From Bacteroidales bacterium (GTDB lineage Bacteria; Bacteroidota; Bacteroidia; Bacteroidales; Muribaculaceae), in assembly GCA_022009815.1 (NCBI GenBank), contig CP091725.1:1984001-2048000 (forward strand): a stretch of 64,000 nucleotides of DNA. Direction: 5' to 3'. Under the pieces are notes generated by a model. The model ran no database searches. It was not told the origin of the DNA and saw only the letters and a program-made list of their open reading frames with translations. Positions 1 through 9,454 of the stretch are shown here, piece by piece. The stretch's first letter is position 1. Each line of letters starts with the position of its first letter. A program made the position numbers and the translations under genes.

Positions 1-2
1 CC

Positions 3-281
3 AAAAAGCAGCCTGAGGTGGAATACTACGACTATGTGGAGGCGGTGACTGATGAATATCTTGAAATCAGAAATGCCTTGAAGGTGCCTTATGATGAGTA
101 TTGCATTGTGCGCGACTTGAGCACACACCGTTTTTTCAGCAGCAGGGTTTTTGTGGTGTTCGACAACCGCAGATGCTCTTATTCGGAAACGATAAAGGCG
201 ATATACCGGTTTTCGCGCAGAAATATGGACTTTGCAACCTATTTGTCGGAGTCGAAGGTGATGATAACTCCTAAAATGTAG
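3..281 (+). CDS. Hypothetical protein, C-terminal part (cut by left edge)
   Basis: The frame is open to the left edge: codons for K-K-Q-P-E precede the first possible GTG start at 18, so this is probably the C-terminal part of a longer protein. The visible ~92 residues are rich in Tyr, Arg and Asp, with no signal peptide, membrane segment or motif that I recognise. It ends 8 bases before the acetyltransferase gene on the same strand, so the two are likely cotranscribed. No function is proposed. Confidence 0.55.
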   Translation, partial: KKQPEVEYYDYVEAVTDEYLEIRNALKVPYDEYCIVRDLSTHRFFSSRVFVVFDNRRCSYSETIKAIYRFSRRNMDFATYLSESKVMITPKM

Positions 282-289
282 AAACCGAC

Positions 290-811
290 ATGCTTGACAA
301 CGGAAAGGTTTATCTGCGGGCTCTCGAGCCTACCGACATCGACGTGATTCATCGGTGGGAGAACGATTGCGACTTGTGGCGTTTCGGATGTGCGACGGCT
401 CCGTTCTCGCGCCATCAGATTTGGGAATATCTTAAAAACTACACTGCCGACATTTTTGCACAGAAGCAACTCCGGATGATGGTGTGCCTGAGAACCGCCG
501 ACAATGCTGTGGGGATGATTGACCTTTTCGATTTCGATCCGGTGAACCGACGGGCGGCTGTCGGACTGTTGATTGACCGTGAATATCAGCGGCAGGGAAT
601 AGGCGGGGATGCGATGGCGCTCTTGTTGGAGTATGCCCGCGACGTGCTTCATCTGCATCAGGTGTATGCGGTTGTGGCTGCCGACAATGCTCCGAGCCTG
701 CGGATGTTTGAAAAGACAGGTTTCCGCAATGCGGGCACTTTGCGCGACTGGCTTCTGCGTGCCGACGGCGGATATGTCGACGCTTTGCAGATGCAGCTTA
801 TTGTTGACTGA
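290..811 (+). CDS. GNAT family N-acetyltransferase (RimJ/RimL or SpeG type)
   Basis: This 173-residue protein has the fold signature of RimJ/RimL-like acetyltransferases. It has an N-terminal VYLRALEPTDID strand-helix, a central GMIDLFDFDP strand pair, and the acetyl-CoA pyrophosphate loop RQGIGG at about residues 101-106, followed by the NAPSLRMFEKTGF helix and strand. It should transfer acetyl from acetyl-CoA to an amine; substrate (polyamine, ribosomal protein N-terminus or antibiotic) cannot be told from sequence. Length is normal for the family. The last 14 bases overlap the 3' end of the convergent MFS gene. Confidence 0.88.
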   Translation: MLDNGKVYLRALEPTDIDVIHRWENDCDLWRFGCATAPFSRHQIWEYLKNYTADIFAQKQLRMMVCLRTADNAVGMIDLFDFDPVNRRAAVGLLIDREYQRQGIGGDAMALLLEYARDVLHLHQVYAVVAADNAPSLRMFEKTGFRNAGTLRDWLLRADGGYVDALQMQLIVD

Positions 812-2018
812 CGGCCTTTTTCTGCGTGTTTGGAAGAAGTCCTGCCACGATGCCGAGCAGCGGCGAGAACGAACTGACAAGAAATATATATTCCACACTT
901 GTGCGGTCGGCAAGCCATCCGAAGAAAGCCGAACCCACACCGCCGAGTCCGAACATCAGTCCGAAAAACACCCCTGAAATCATACCGATTTTGTCGGGCA
1001 TAAGGTCGGTGGCGTAGACCACGATGGAGGAGAATGCCGATGAAATCACAAGCCCTACCACTACGGCGAGTGCGATGGTCCATCCGAACGACGCAAACGG
1101 AAGCATCAAGGCAAACGGAGCGGCGCCGAGGATGGATGCCCAAATCACGTATTTGCGGCCGAAACGGTCGCCGAGCAGTCCGCCGCCGAGTGTGCCTATG
1201 GCCGACGCGCCGAGAAAGGCGAAGAGGCAGAACTGCGATGCTTGTATCGAAATGTGGAATTTGTCAATCAGGAAGAAGGTGAAATAACTTGTCATACATG
1301 ACAGGTAGAAATATTTCGAGAAAATCAGTACCACAAGAATTGCAAGAACCCAATGCACGCGTCGGCGCGACAGGTGGATGAACGGTTGCGGTGTGGCTTT
1401 TTTATGCAATGTGGCGTTTAAAAGCCGGCGTTTGTACCAAGAGCCGATGTGCAGCATCGTGAGGATGGCTATGACAGTCACAATCGAGAACCAGCCGATT
1501 GAGCGCTGGCCGAACGGTTGTACCACGAGTGCCGCAAGAATCGGGCCGAGGGCATTTCCGCCGTTTCCGCCAACTTGAAAGATTGACTGCGCAAGGCTTT
1601 TTTTGCCGCCCGACGCCATCTGTGCCACTCGCGACGCTTCGGGGTGAAACACCGACGAGCCGAGTCCGATGAGACTTACAGACAGGATGATGAGGGCGAA
1701 TGTGCCGGCAAAGGCGAGCGACAGCAGTCCGGCAAGCGTGAAGCACATGCCCATGGCGAGGGCATAAGGGCGCGGATGGCGGTCGGCATAGAAACCGGTG
1801 AACGGCTGCAGAATCGACGACGTCATTTGAAAAAACAGCGTGATGATGCCTATCTGCGCGAACGAGAAGCCGTAGCTGTCTTTTATTATAGGGTAGATTG
1901 ACGGTATGACCGACTGTATCATGTCGTTCATAAAGTGGGAAAGCCCGGCGCACACCAGAATGGAGAATGCTGTGTTTTCGGCAGCCTGCTGATTGCTTGT
2001 GTTTTGATTGTAGACCAT
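798..2018 (-). CDS. MFS transporter, fosmidomycin-resistance (Fsr) type
   Basis: A 406-residue inner-membrane transporter with about twelve hydrophobic segments. The Fsr subfamily hallmarks are visible: the first helix with LSHFMNDM, the segment GLGSSVFHPEASRVAQ near residue 125, and GGNGGNALGP in the following helix. Family members export small drugs such as fosmidomycin by proton antiport; the natural substrate here is unknown. The start ATG at 2018 follows the ABC-F stop by only 6 bases, so it is probably the second gene of that operon. It converges with, and overlaps by 14 bases, the acetyltransferase gene. Confidence 0.85.
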   Translation of the reverse strand: MVYNQNTSNQQAAENTAFSILVCAGLSHFMNDMIQSVIPSIYPIIKDSYGFSFAQIGIITLFFQMTSSILQPFTGFYADRHPRPYALAMGMCFTLAGLLSLAFAGTFALIILSVSLIGLGSSVFHPEASRVAQMASGGKKSLAQSIFQVGGNGGNALGPILAALVVQPFGQRSIGWFSIVTVIAILTMLHIGSWYKRRLLNATLHKKATPQPFIHLSRRRVHWVLAILVVLIFSKYFYLSCMTSYFTFFLIDKFHISIQASQFCLFAFLGASAIGTLGGGLLGDRFGRKYVIWASILGAAPFALMLPFASFGWTIALAVVVGLVISSAFSSIVVYATDLMPDKIGMISGVFFGLMFGLGGVGSAFFGWLADRTSVEYIFLVSSFSPLLGIVAGLLPNTQKKAVSQQ

Positions 2019-2024
2019 TGTTTG

Positions 2025-3886
2025 TTATTGCTCTTTTTCTGAAAGTTCGAGCCAGCGCATCTCTTTCTCGTCGAGGGCGTCGATGATTTCCTGCATGCGC
2101 CTTGACCGTTCGGTAATCTCGTCAACGCTGAGCGACGCGCCGCTGAGGTCGGCCTCTATTTGCTTCTTTTCTTCTTCAAGCGATGCAATGTCGGCAGAAA
2201 GCGAGTCAAACTCCTTGCGCTCCTTGAATGTCATCTTGTTGGCATACGTGCGTTGTTGGCGTTGCGCCTTGGGTTCTTCTTTCTTCGGCTTTTCCTCTTC
2301 TTTTTTCTGGAGTGTCTTCCACTCGCGGTAGTCGGAATAGTTGCCGGGGAAATCCTTGACCACGCCGTTGCCTTCAAACACAAACAAATGGTCTATGGTG
2401 CGGTCGAGGAAGAAGCGGTCGTGGCTCACGATTATCACGCAGCCGCGGAACTTTGTGATGTAGTCTTCCAAAATGCCGAGTGTCGTGATGTCGAGGTCGT
2501 TGGTCGGCTCGTCGAGGATGAGAAAGTTGGGGGTGCGCATAAGCACGGTGGCAAGGTACAGTCTCCGCTTCTCGCCGCCGCTGAGCTTGTAGATGTAGTT
2601 CTGCTGGGTTTCGGGGCTGAACAGAAACAGCTGCAGAAACTGCGATGCGGTGTAGCGCGTTTTTTCATCGATTACCACCACTTCGGCTATGCGTCTTACG
2701 GCGTCGATTACTTTGTCCTGCTCGTTGAATTGTATGCCGTCTTGGCTGTAGTAGCCGAATTTCACCGTCTCGCCGATGTCGAAATGTCCGGAGTCGGGAG
2801 CCACCTCGCCGAGGAGCATTTTTATGAATGTCGATTTGCCCACGCCGTTGTTGCCCACGATGCCCACTTTTTCATATCGTGCGAACGTGTATTCGAAGCC
2901 GTTGAGTATCACCTTGTCGCCGTATGCCTTTGTCACATCCACAGCGTCAAAGATTTGGAGCCGATGTAGGTTGACTTCACGTTGAGCTGCACGTCGGCAT
3001 CGTCGCGTCTCACCTGTGAGCGCCGCGTGAGGTCGTGGAAGGCGTCGATGCGGTATTTGGCCTTTGAGCCGCGGGCTTGTGGCTGACGGCGCATCCAGTC
3101 GAGCTCGGTGCGCAGCAGGTTTTTCACCTTTGCCAGTTCCGCACTTTGTGCCGACAGGCGTTCCTCGCGTTTCTCCAGATAGTAGTCGTAGTTTCCGTTG
3201 TAGGCATACACCTGACGGCTGTCGATTTCCACAATCTTTGAGCAAACCTTGTCGAGGAAGTAACGGTCGTGGGTCACCATCAGCAGCGACATGCGGCTGC
3301 GTTGCAGATAGCTTTCCAGCCATTCGATCATATCGATGTCGAGGTGGTTGGTGGGCTCGTCGAGAATCAGCAGCTCGGGCTCGTTGATCACCACTTTGGC
3401 GAGAGCCACGCGCTTCACCTGTCCGCCCGACAGCTGACCGACGGGCTGGTTCATATCGATGATTTTCAGTTGCGTCAGTGTCTGGCGTATGCGGTCTTCA
3501 TAGTCCCATGCTCCGGCAGCGTCCATCTGCGACATCGCTTTTGCCAATGCGTCGGCATCGCCGCTTGCCAGCGCGCGCTCATAGGTGCGTATGGCTGCCG
3601 TCGGCTCGTCGTCGATCGATAGGCACGCCTCGATTACCGACAGGTTGGGGTCGAGCTCCGGCAGCTGCTTCAAGTAGCCTACGCGCAAATCGTTTCTGAA
3701 CACAAGGCTGCCTGAGTCGTAGGACTCTTCGCCGGCGATTATTCGCAGCAGTGTGGTTTTTCCGGATCCGTTTTTCGCTATCAAGCCAATTTTGTCGCCT
3801 TCATAGATGCCGAACGTAACATCGGAAAACAGCACTCTGTCGCCAAACGACTTGGTCAAATTCTCTATCTGCAGAAATGATTTCAT
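2025..3886 (-). CDS. ABC-F family ATPase (Uup-like), one frameshift near 2954
   Basis: A cytosolic, ribosome-associated type ABC-F protein with two ATPase domains and no membrane segment. Domain 1 has Walker A KNGSGKTT (about residues 39-46), signature LSGGQ and Walker B LLILDEPTNHLD. Domain 2 has GNNGVGKST, LSGGEKRR and FLILDEPTNDLD. A charged coiled-coil C-terminal domain, as in Uup, closes the protein. The frame breaks between domains: the text reads VKSTYIGSK in one frame and IFDAVDVTKAYGDK in the next, and a single extra T in the T-run at 2954-2956 (plus strand) would restore about 620 residues. ABC-F members resolve stalled translation or protect ribosomes. A clean -7 box lies at 3906-3913. 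Confidence 0.85.
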
Positions 3887-3905
3887 ACCTATTTTTTAAA
3901 CTGTG

Positions 3906-3913
3906 CAAAGGTA
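3906..3913 (-). promoter_or_regulatory. Bacteroidetes -7 box for the ABC-F/MFS operon
   Basis: The minus strand reads TACCTTTG (consensus TAnnTTTG), 20 bases upstream of the ABC-F start at 3886. I did not find a convincing -33 TTTG at the usual spacing. Confidence 0.6.
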
Positions 3914-4191
3914 CGAATTTTTATTATAGATTTTCAACTGTTTGATATAGTCATTTGAGAAATAAACTTTTAGCTAGCTATTTGAGAAGTTGTGGTAACG
4001 AGTTAGAGACCGTGCGAATTTCAGCGTTTTACATTGCTATGCTGTCAAATAACTCTTTATGCCAACAAAGGTAATATAATTCTGAGATACCATAATGGTT
4101 TATATCAGAAAACGCTATGATATTTCTTTGAAAATGCTACAGTATCGTGAATTATGGTTACCTTTGTAATGAAATTCAACACTTTAGTGCT
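3914..4191. other. Intergenic junction between core genes and accessory patch
   Basis: AT-rich non-coding stretch between the divergent ABC-F and KilA-N genes. A plus-strand -7 box TACCTTTG at 4159-4166 fits the KilA-N gene (start 4192). A minus-strand copy of the same box lies near 4063-4070 with no obvious gene behind it. Base composition drops in GC here compared with the ABC-F gene, marking the start of probably acquired DNA. Confidence 0.45.
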
Positions 4192-5009
4192 ATGGCTAAG
4201 ATTACGGTTCAAAATACACAAATAACTGTTTTGCAATGGGCTGAACAGGATTACATTTCCCTTACAGATATGGCTTCAGCCAAAGAGGGAGATAGTCGAT
4301 CTGCTGATATAATCAAGAATTGGATTAGAAACCGCTATACGATTGAATTTCTTGGAACTTGGGAAGTAATTCACAATCCCAATTTTAAAGTGGTCGAATT
4401 TGACCACTTTAGAAAAAGTGCCGGGTTGCCTTCCTTTGTACTCAGTGCTTCAGAATGGATTGAATGTACAAGTGCTATTGGACTTGTTGTAAAAAGGGAC
4501 GTTATGGCGGAACTTATGCTCACAAAGATATTGCCTTTGAATTTGGTTCTGCAATCAGTGTACCATTTAAGCTCTACCTTATAGAAGAGTTTCAAAGACT
4601 TAAAACCGAGGAGGTACGGCAACTCGGCTGGTCGGCAAAACGTGAATTGTCAAAGATAAACTATCGGATACATACGGATGCCATCAAGCAGAATCTTATT
4701 CCTGCTGAAATAACGCCCAGACAGGCAAATATCATTTATGCCAATGAAGCCGATGTGCTGAATGTAGCGATGTTTGGAATGACGGCAAAGGAATGGAGGG
4801 AAAACAATCCTGACTTGAAAGGTAATATTCGGGATTATGCCACCATCAATGAACTTATATGCCTGTCCAATATGGAAAATCTGAATGCTGTGTTTATCGA
4901 GCAGGGAATTCCACAGGGAAAGCGACTTATAAAACTCAATCAAATAGCCATCCACCAAATGAGTGTGCTGGAAAATGGCGATAATGGGGAAAGAAAGTTG
5001 TTGAAGTAA
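4192..5009 (+). pseudogene. KilA-N domain protein, frameshifted near 4491
   Basis: The N-terminal frame (MAKITVQNTQITVLQW...) carries the KilA-N DNA-binding fold: DYISLTDMA, then a WIRNR segment and EFLGTWEVIHNPNFK, matching the Bacteroidales subfamily. The second frame continues with GRYGGTYAHKDIAFEF, the usual KilA-N ending, and a C-terminal region with ANEADVLNVAMFGMTAKEWRE. One extra A in the A-run at 4491-4495 joins them into about 270 residues, the normal length. KilA-N proteins occur in phages and mobile islands and bind DNA; the target is unknown. ATG 4192 is preferred to 4147 because the -7 box at 4159-4166 lies inside the longer version. The break may be an assembly error. Confidence 0.7.
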
Positions 5010-5179
5010 AAGACAGAATACCCGATTATTATTATTTCGCTACAAAAAGAATAATGTAAATATTATGAATAAGTTCAGTGACAAAACGATAGAGGAACTT
5101 GGCTATTATGTTTACTCGTTAACAGACCCTCGAAACAATAAAATCTTTTATATAGGAAATCCTACTTTTTACAAGAATT

Positions 5180-5228
5180 GTCCTTTCCATAGGTAGCAGC
5201 AAGATGAACTGTAACCTACGGAGAGGAC
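5180..5228. repeat. Imperfect 15-bp inverted repeat (hairpin)
   Basis: The arms 5180-5194 and 5214-5228 pair at 14 of 15 positions (one G-T wobble included), with a 19-base loop. It sits near the left end of the segment inserted into the GIY-YIG gene and upstream of the lipoprotein gene. It could be a terminator-like or mobile-cassette-end structure; no T-run follows directly. Confidence 0.4.
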
Positions 5229-5264
5229 AACTCAACTGAAATTAGCAATATGTCATAAGAAGAA

Positions 5265-5638
5265 ATGAAAAAGATTATTATAATATTGATTTTTTTATGT
5301 ATTCTTGTTCAACAATAAAAGAAATACCTATTACTAATATTACTGATATAGTTGGAGATTATGAAGCGTGCATTATAGGACATCACAAAACGAAGGTCAA
5401 TTATATGTTAAAGATTATGCCTGATAGCTTCTGTTTAAATATCTTGGGGCAAGATTATGATATCATATGTACAGGTAGATTGATAAACAAAAAAGACTCC
5501 TTGTTATTGAAATGTAGAGAAGAGAAAGATATTGATGTATTATTATCAAATGGGTATTCAAATAAAAGAGAATATATTGTTAAAATCCTAAATAGAAAGA
5601 AAATAAAATTAGACCCGTTGGTTGAATTAAAATTCTAA
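5265..5638 (+). pseudogene. Small lipoprotein gene, 3' end displaced by IS982 insertion
   Basis: The ATG at 5265 opens MKKIIIILIF, a lipoprotein signal sequence that continues as MYSCSTIKEIP once one T is added to the T-run at 5290-5296. The Cys in MYSC is the likely lipidation site. The body (about 115 residues) has alternating hydrophobic and charged strands and matches no family I recognise. IS982 inserted at 5613, so the frame now ends DPLVELKF inside the IS. The original ending, KIKLDEVILKRK and stop, can still be read at 6646-6680 beyond the second copy of the target duplication. The gene sits inside the segment that interrupts the GIY-YIG gene. Confidence 0.6.
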
Positions 5639-6645
5639 ATATTTACAAATGAAAAAAAGTTGCACATATCACTGATTTTTTTAGTAATTTAATGGTAGCT
5701 AAACCGTTGAATACTATTTATCTGCATATGCGCAACTTCATAACAAATTTCGTCAGAATTCTGGGAATCTGCAAGGATTTCGCCGGAAATCGTGTTAATG
5801 AGCTCGGAAATATCCCCCGTTGTGGTGTAGTTCCCAAGTTTTCCGACCTTGAGGTCATCGCTTTGAGCATAACAGCCGAAGCGTTCCATATTGACAGCGA
5901 AAACTACCTTTTTTATCGTCTGAGCCATGAGTGCAAAGACGATTTGCCCAACCTGATCAGCCGCAGACAGTTCAATGCCCGCCGTAAGCTGACGGCACGA
6001 CTTGCGGAGGATATCCGCAAGGATGTGGCAATGGCAATAGACGGTACAGAAGATGTATTCTGCATCGACTCCAAACCCATCAAGGTCTGTCAGAACGCAA
6101 GGGCAAAACGCTGCGCCATGGGGCATGACAATCCCGATGCGGCACCAGACTGGGGATATTGTGCCTCGCAAGGGATGTATTATTATGGCTATAAACTCCA
6201 CGCTGTTTGTGGAATACGCGGTGTCATACATGCTTACGATATGACAGCGGCAAGTGTCCACGACCTCCATTATCTCAAGGATGTGCAGTGGGAATATCAT
6301 GACTGCATGATGCTCGGAGACAAAGGATATCTCAGCACCGAGGTACAGCAGAATCTTTGATGTCGCTAACATTACGCTGGAAGTTCCCTATCGGCTGAAT
6401 CAGAAGAACTGGAAAGAGCCCACATCATGGGCTTGCAAGCGGTTTAGAAAACGTATCGAAACCGTATTCTCCCAACTCAACGACACGCTTATGATGATAC
6501 GAAATTACGCAAAGCAATCCTGCGGACTTTTCACCCGAATGGCAGCAAAGATTGTCGCTATGACTTTCATGCAATATGTCAATTACGCTAATCATCGTCC
6601 GATTGGAAAAATAAAATATTCGCTAATTTAATTCAACCAACGGGT
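5613..6645 (+). mobile_element. IS982-family insertion sequence, complete, 1033 bp
   Basis: The ends are perfect 19-bp inverted repeats beginning ACCCGTTGG, at 5613-5631 and 6627-6645. The flanks carry an exact 9-bp target duplication, TAAAATTAG, at 5604-5612 and 6646-6654. The element holds one transposase gene, interrupted by a frame error. Exact repeats at both ends and an unblurred target duplication indicate recent insertion. Confidence 0.92.
5692..6631 (+). pseudogene. IS982-family transposase, frameshifted near 6355
   Basis: A DDE transposase of the IS982 family. The first catalytic Asp lies in the signature FCIDSKPIKVC, the second in HAYDMTAASVHD, followed by MLGDKGYLS. The frame ends artificially after VQQNL and resumes one register over as FDVANITLEVPYRLNQKNW and on to KYSLI with a stop at 6629-6631. 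Restoring the T-run at 6356-6358 gives about 310 residues, the normal IS982 length. The C-terminal ETVFSQLNDTLMM and the catalytic region are intact, so the element may be active if the break is an assembly error. Confidence 0.85.
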
Positions 6646-7086
6646 TAAAATTAGATGAAGTTATTTTGAAACGGAAATAAGCCCTAATGGATCAGTATTA
6701 TAGTAGAGCTTGTGGCTATAAACTAAGTTTTCCTATATGAAAGGTTGTGGCAATAGAGTTTTTAACCATAGCAAAGCTGCGCTTCATGAAAACGATGAAT
6801 CACTAAAACTTAATCTGATTCGTGATATTATCTCTTCCGGGGCAGAAGTTGAGCATTTTATCCTTCGTCATAAATTAACAAAAGAAGAGGCTTTAAAGAT
6901 AGAATCCGTTCTTATAGATTTTCTTACATATCCAAAATTCAATACTGAACAAGTGTTGACTAATATTGTGAGCGGACATCACCAGTGGGATGAGGGTATT
7001 AAAACTGTCGATGAAATCAGTTCCATTTATGATTGTGAGAAAATCAAAGTAAATCCAAGTGAACGATTGTTACTAGTTAGCTTAAA

Positions 7087-8593
7087 CTATAAAATCCCTT
7101 GTTCGGGCGTAATATCAAGGCCGGCGGCTTCGACAAGTTGCCGGTCTTTCTTCATTACCTCAGCCGGAATCCATTTACGCTCAACCCTGACGGTGCGCAC
7201 GCGGCTCAGGCTACGTACCATGTCCATCGGGGCATAACGATTGCTTAGTTCCGCTTTTTTGAGACGTTCGCTCAAGTCGTAGTACCACTGCAATGCAATC
7301 ATGCAGATGAAAGTCCATGCCTCAAGCGATTTTTCGTCTTGCATATAAGAATGGTCGGCCTCGATGACATTTTTTTAAATGCATCAATAGCCTGCTCTAC
7401 ATCGCCACGAGTCTTATAGTCGAGGTAAACATGTTCGGCATCTTTCCCCGATGTAGACATTAGAGCTAATGTGCCGAACTGCAGTGACTTCACCTTGTAT
7501 CCGTCCATTGTGTACTCTTCCATTTCGGGGTCGAAAAACGCGTCGCATGTAGTCTTCCGACTCATCGCTGCGGTGTGCCTCGTCAAGGTAGAGAAACACT
7601 TCATGACCATCAATCTCAAAGCGCTTCCTCCATATCGGCTTTTTGTGATAGAGGAATGCTCCATCAGCTCCGTCGTTGGTCCGCGAGGCGAATATGTTAT
7701 AATCCAGACCTTTGGTAGAGCGCTTTAGCGCCATAGTGAACTTTATCCCCAATTTGTCAAGTTGCGCTATGTTTGAAGCCGATTGAAATCCTTTATCGAT
7801 AATGGCAACACCATCGCGTATGCCCGAATCGGCGAGGCACACCTTAAATGCGCTGACATCCTTTATGCTGCCTGGCATCAAACGATAATATACGGGCAGA
7901 TGCTTGGCGCAGTTGAAAATCCACATTATATTTACCGCAGTGTCGAACGTGCCGCGTTTTGTTTTTGTCAGTTGCGGATAATCCATGCAACGTGATGCCG
8001 AGAGCTGATCGGTGCCGTCAAAGATGATATTATCCAAAGGATCAATATAGCTGCGCATATACTCAGTTATTTTTATCACGCTTTGTGCCCAAATCACGAA
8101 GAAATCCCGATAGCGCATTGGCCGACAAGCCCCTATTGCCAATCTTGTGCGACAGATAACTATCGGCAAAGTCTCCTGCAACGCGACGCATCGGCGACTG
8201 AAAACGCAACCTGCAGTACACCAACGCAATAATCCGTGACCAATCCTCATGGAACACTTGCTTTAGTCGGTCAATACAGTCGCTCTGCTCCGTCAGAATG
8301 TAGTCTGAGAGACCGAATTCCTTTACTTCTCCTATTTTTGGCTCAGCAATCACAGTCGACTTCCCTCCTTTAAGTTCCGCAATCTCACGTTCCATTATTT
8401 CGCTTGCGCGACTCCTTAAAGCCTCCATCCTCAGTTATAGAGCCAAGATATTTGCCTGTAATCTTGCGGGCGCGCTTTTTTTCTCCTTGTCATACACGCT
8501 TGAACACTCATACAACTTGTAGAGCGAATCGTTTACACGACGAAGTTCAGTTCCGGGGCGACGGAATTTTACTGCCCAATCAGGATGTGCCAT
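7087..8593 (-). pseudogene. IS1634/IS4-like transposase with several frame breaks
   Basis: The true start is ATG at 8593 (MAHPDWAVKFRRPGTELRR). The reading then changes frame near 8477-8482 (A-run), 8400-8430, about 8070-8110, 7540-7600 and about 7370. Pieces include the DDE-type core IIFDGTDQLSASR, then TMALKRSTKGLDY and the late acidic segment EHVYLDYKTRGDVEQAIDAFK, whose YxxR-x6-E spacing fits the IS4 superfamily. Together the pieces make roughly 500 residues. Some breaks are in homopolymers and may be base-calling errors; the number here is higher than elsewhere, so real decay is also possible. Family assignment beyond IS4 superfamily is tentative. Confidence 0.65.
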
Positions 8594-8736
8594 ACTCTTT
8601 TATATTACGCTAAGACGTAATACAAAGATACAACATTGTTTTGATTCTGCCAAACTTTTTTGCTTGAAAATCAAGCATCGAGGCGAAAAAATCGCCCCGA
8701 TGCCATAATATTACGCCAATTTAAGGGATTTTATAG
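7087..8736 (-). mobile_element. IS1634/IS4-like insertion sequence, 1650 bp
   Basis: The outer ends are 14-bp inverted repeats, CTATAAAATCCCTT at 7087-7100 and its complement at 8723-8736. A 6-bp target duplication CTTAAA flanks it at 7081-7086 and 8737-8742. Deleting the element and one duplication restores the GIY-YIG reading frame across the junction, which confirms both boundaries. It encodes one transposase on the minus strand whose stop codon lies inside the end repeat. Confidence 0.85.
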
Positions 8737-9120
8737 CTTAAATAGAACTTTTGATGATGCGAAAGTTCATGGAATATATCGGAGAACGGACATCTATGAA
8801 AAAACGCGTAAGTATTGGGCAATAGCAAAGTCTCGTGCAAGTCAAATAGATTATGTGTTAGGCGTATATCGCGGGATTGTACGTGCTGTCCTTAAAGTCG
8901 AAGGTTATGAATGGACTTCTTATGATGCAGAAAGCAAAGTATATTTCAGCAAAGAAAGATGTTGTTTTTATGGTGTGTTGATTGCAGATTCTCCTTACCT
9001 CAACAAGGATGTAAACGATTATCCTTTTGGAAGTGGAGGGGCAATCAGATATGTTTAATTTATTGTTATTCCTCAGTATATTACATTATTACAAGAAGTC
9101 CATATAAAAATCCTCCCAAA

Positions 9121-9444
9121 TCATTTTCTAAATAATTTGCTCCAAAATTTATTTTTTTGTGGCAATGATTTGTGATAATATACAATTCTTGGTTTGCCTT
9201 CAAATTCAACACGACTTTCTCTAAAATCAGAAAAGTTCACAGTCCATCTACCTCCATTAGAGTGAGCCAATGATACTATTCCGTCTGTAATAAATGGCGT
9301 GTCTTTTAGGAAAAACACATCCCATGAAGATGGTAATTCTGAAACAATATTATTATGCACTATTCCTGCCCTAACAATAATAATGTCGCCATGGACATCA
9401 TCATATCCTTCTTTAATGTCAAAAATATAATACTGCTTAATCAT
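9121..9444 (-). CDS. Hypothetical 107-residue protein downstream of the WG-repeat gene
   Basis: A soluble-looking protein with no signal peptide or membrane segment: it opens MIKQYYIFDIKEGYDD and ends with a basic KNKFWSKLFRK tail. I do not recognise the family. It starts 10 bases after the restored stop of the WG-repeat gene (9455), so the two form an operon. A small soluble protein following a larger repeat protein is the arrangement seen in toxin-immunity or effector-chaperone pairs, but there is no direct evidence for that here. Confidence 0.6.
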   Translation of the reverse strand: MIKQYYIFDIKEGYDDVHGDIIIVRAGIVHNNIVSELPSSWDVFFLKDTPFITDGIVSLAHSNGGRWTVNFSDFRESRVEFEGKPRIVYYHKSLPQKNKFWSKLFRK

Positions 9445-9454
9445 AATAAATCAT

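Larger units (their letters stand above)
5065..9058 (+). pseudogene. GIY-YIG family endonuclease gene broken into three pieces by two insertions
   Basis: Piece 1 (5065-5159) encodes MNKFSDKTIEELGYYVYSL and ends at FYIG, the GIY-YIG catalytic strand. Piece 2 (about 6743-7086) begins KGCGNRVFNHSKAA, the expected continuation of LEM3-like GIY-YIG proteins, and ends LLLVSLN. Piece 3 (8743-9058) continues RTFDDAKVHGIYRRTD and ends SGGAIRYV. Removing the IS at 7087-8736 and one 6-bp duplication rejoins pieces 2 and 3 in frame (LLVSLNRTFDD). Removing 5160-6733 rejoins pieces 1 and 2 apart from one missing A. The intact protein would be about 250 residues, cytosolic, and probably a DNA-cutting enzyme of mobile-DNA or repair type. 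Confidence 0.7.

Noticed and set aside
239..1143. Long minus-strand and plus-strand frames overlapping the GNAT and MFS genes.
   Set aside because: They are Arg/His/Cys-rich shadow frames of GC-biased coding DNA with no domain signal.
4063..4070. Minus-strand -7 box TACCTTTG in the ABC-F/KilA-N gap as a promoter for an unseen gene.
   Set aside because: No credible coding or RNA structure lies downstream of it before the ABC-F promoter; kept only as a note.
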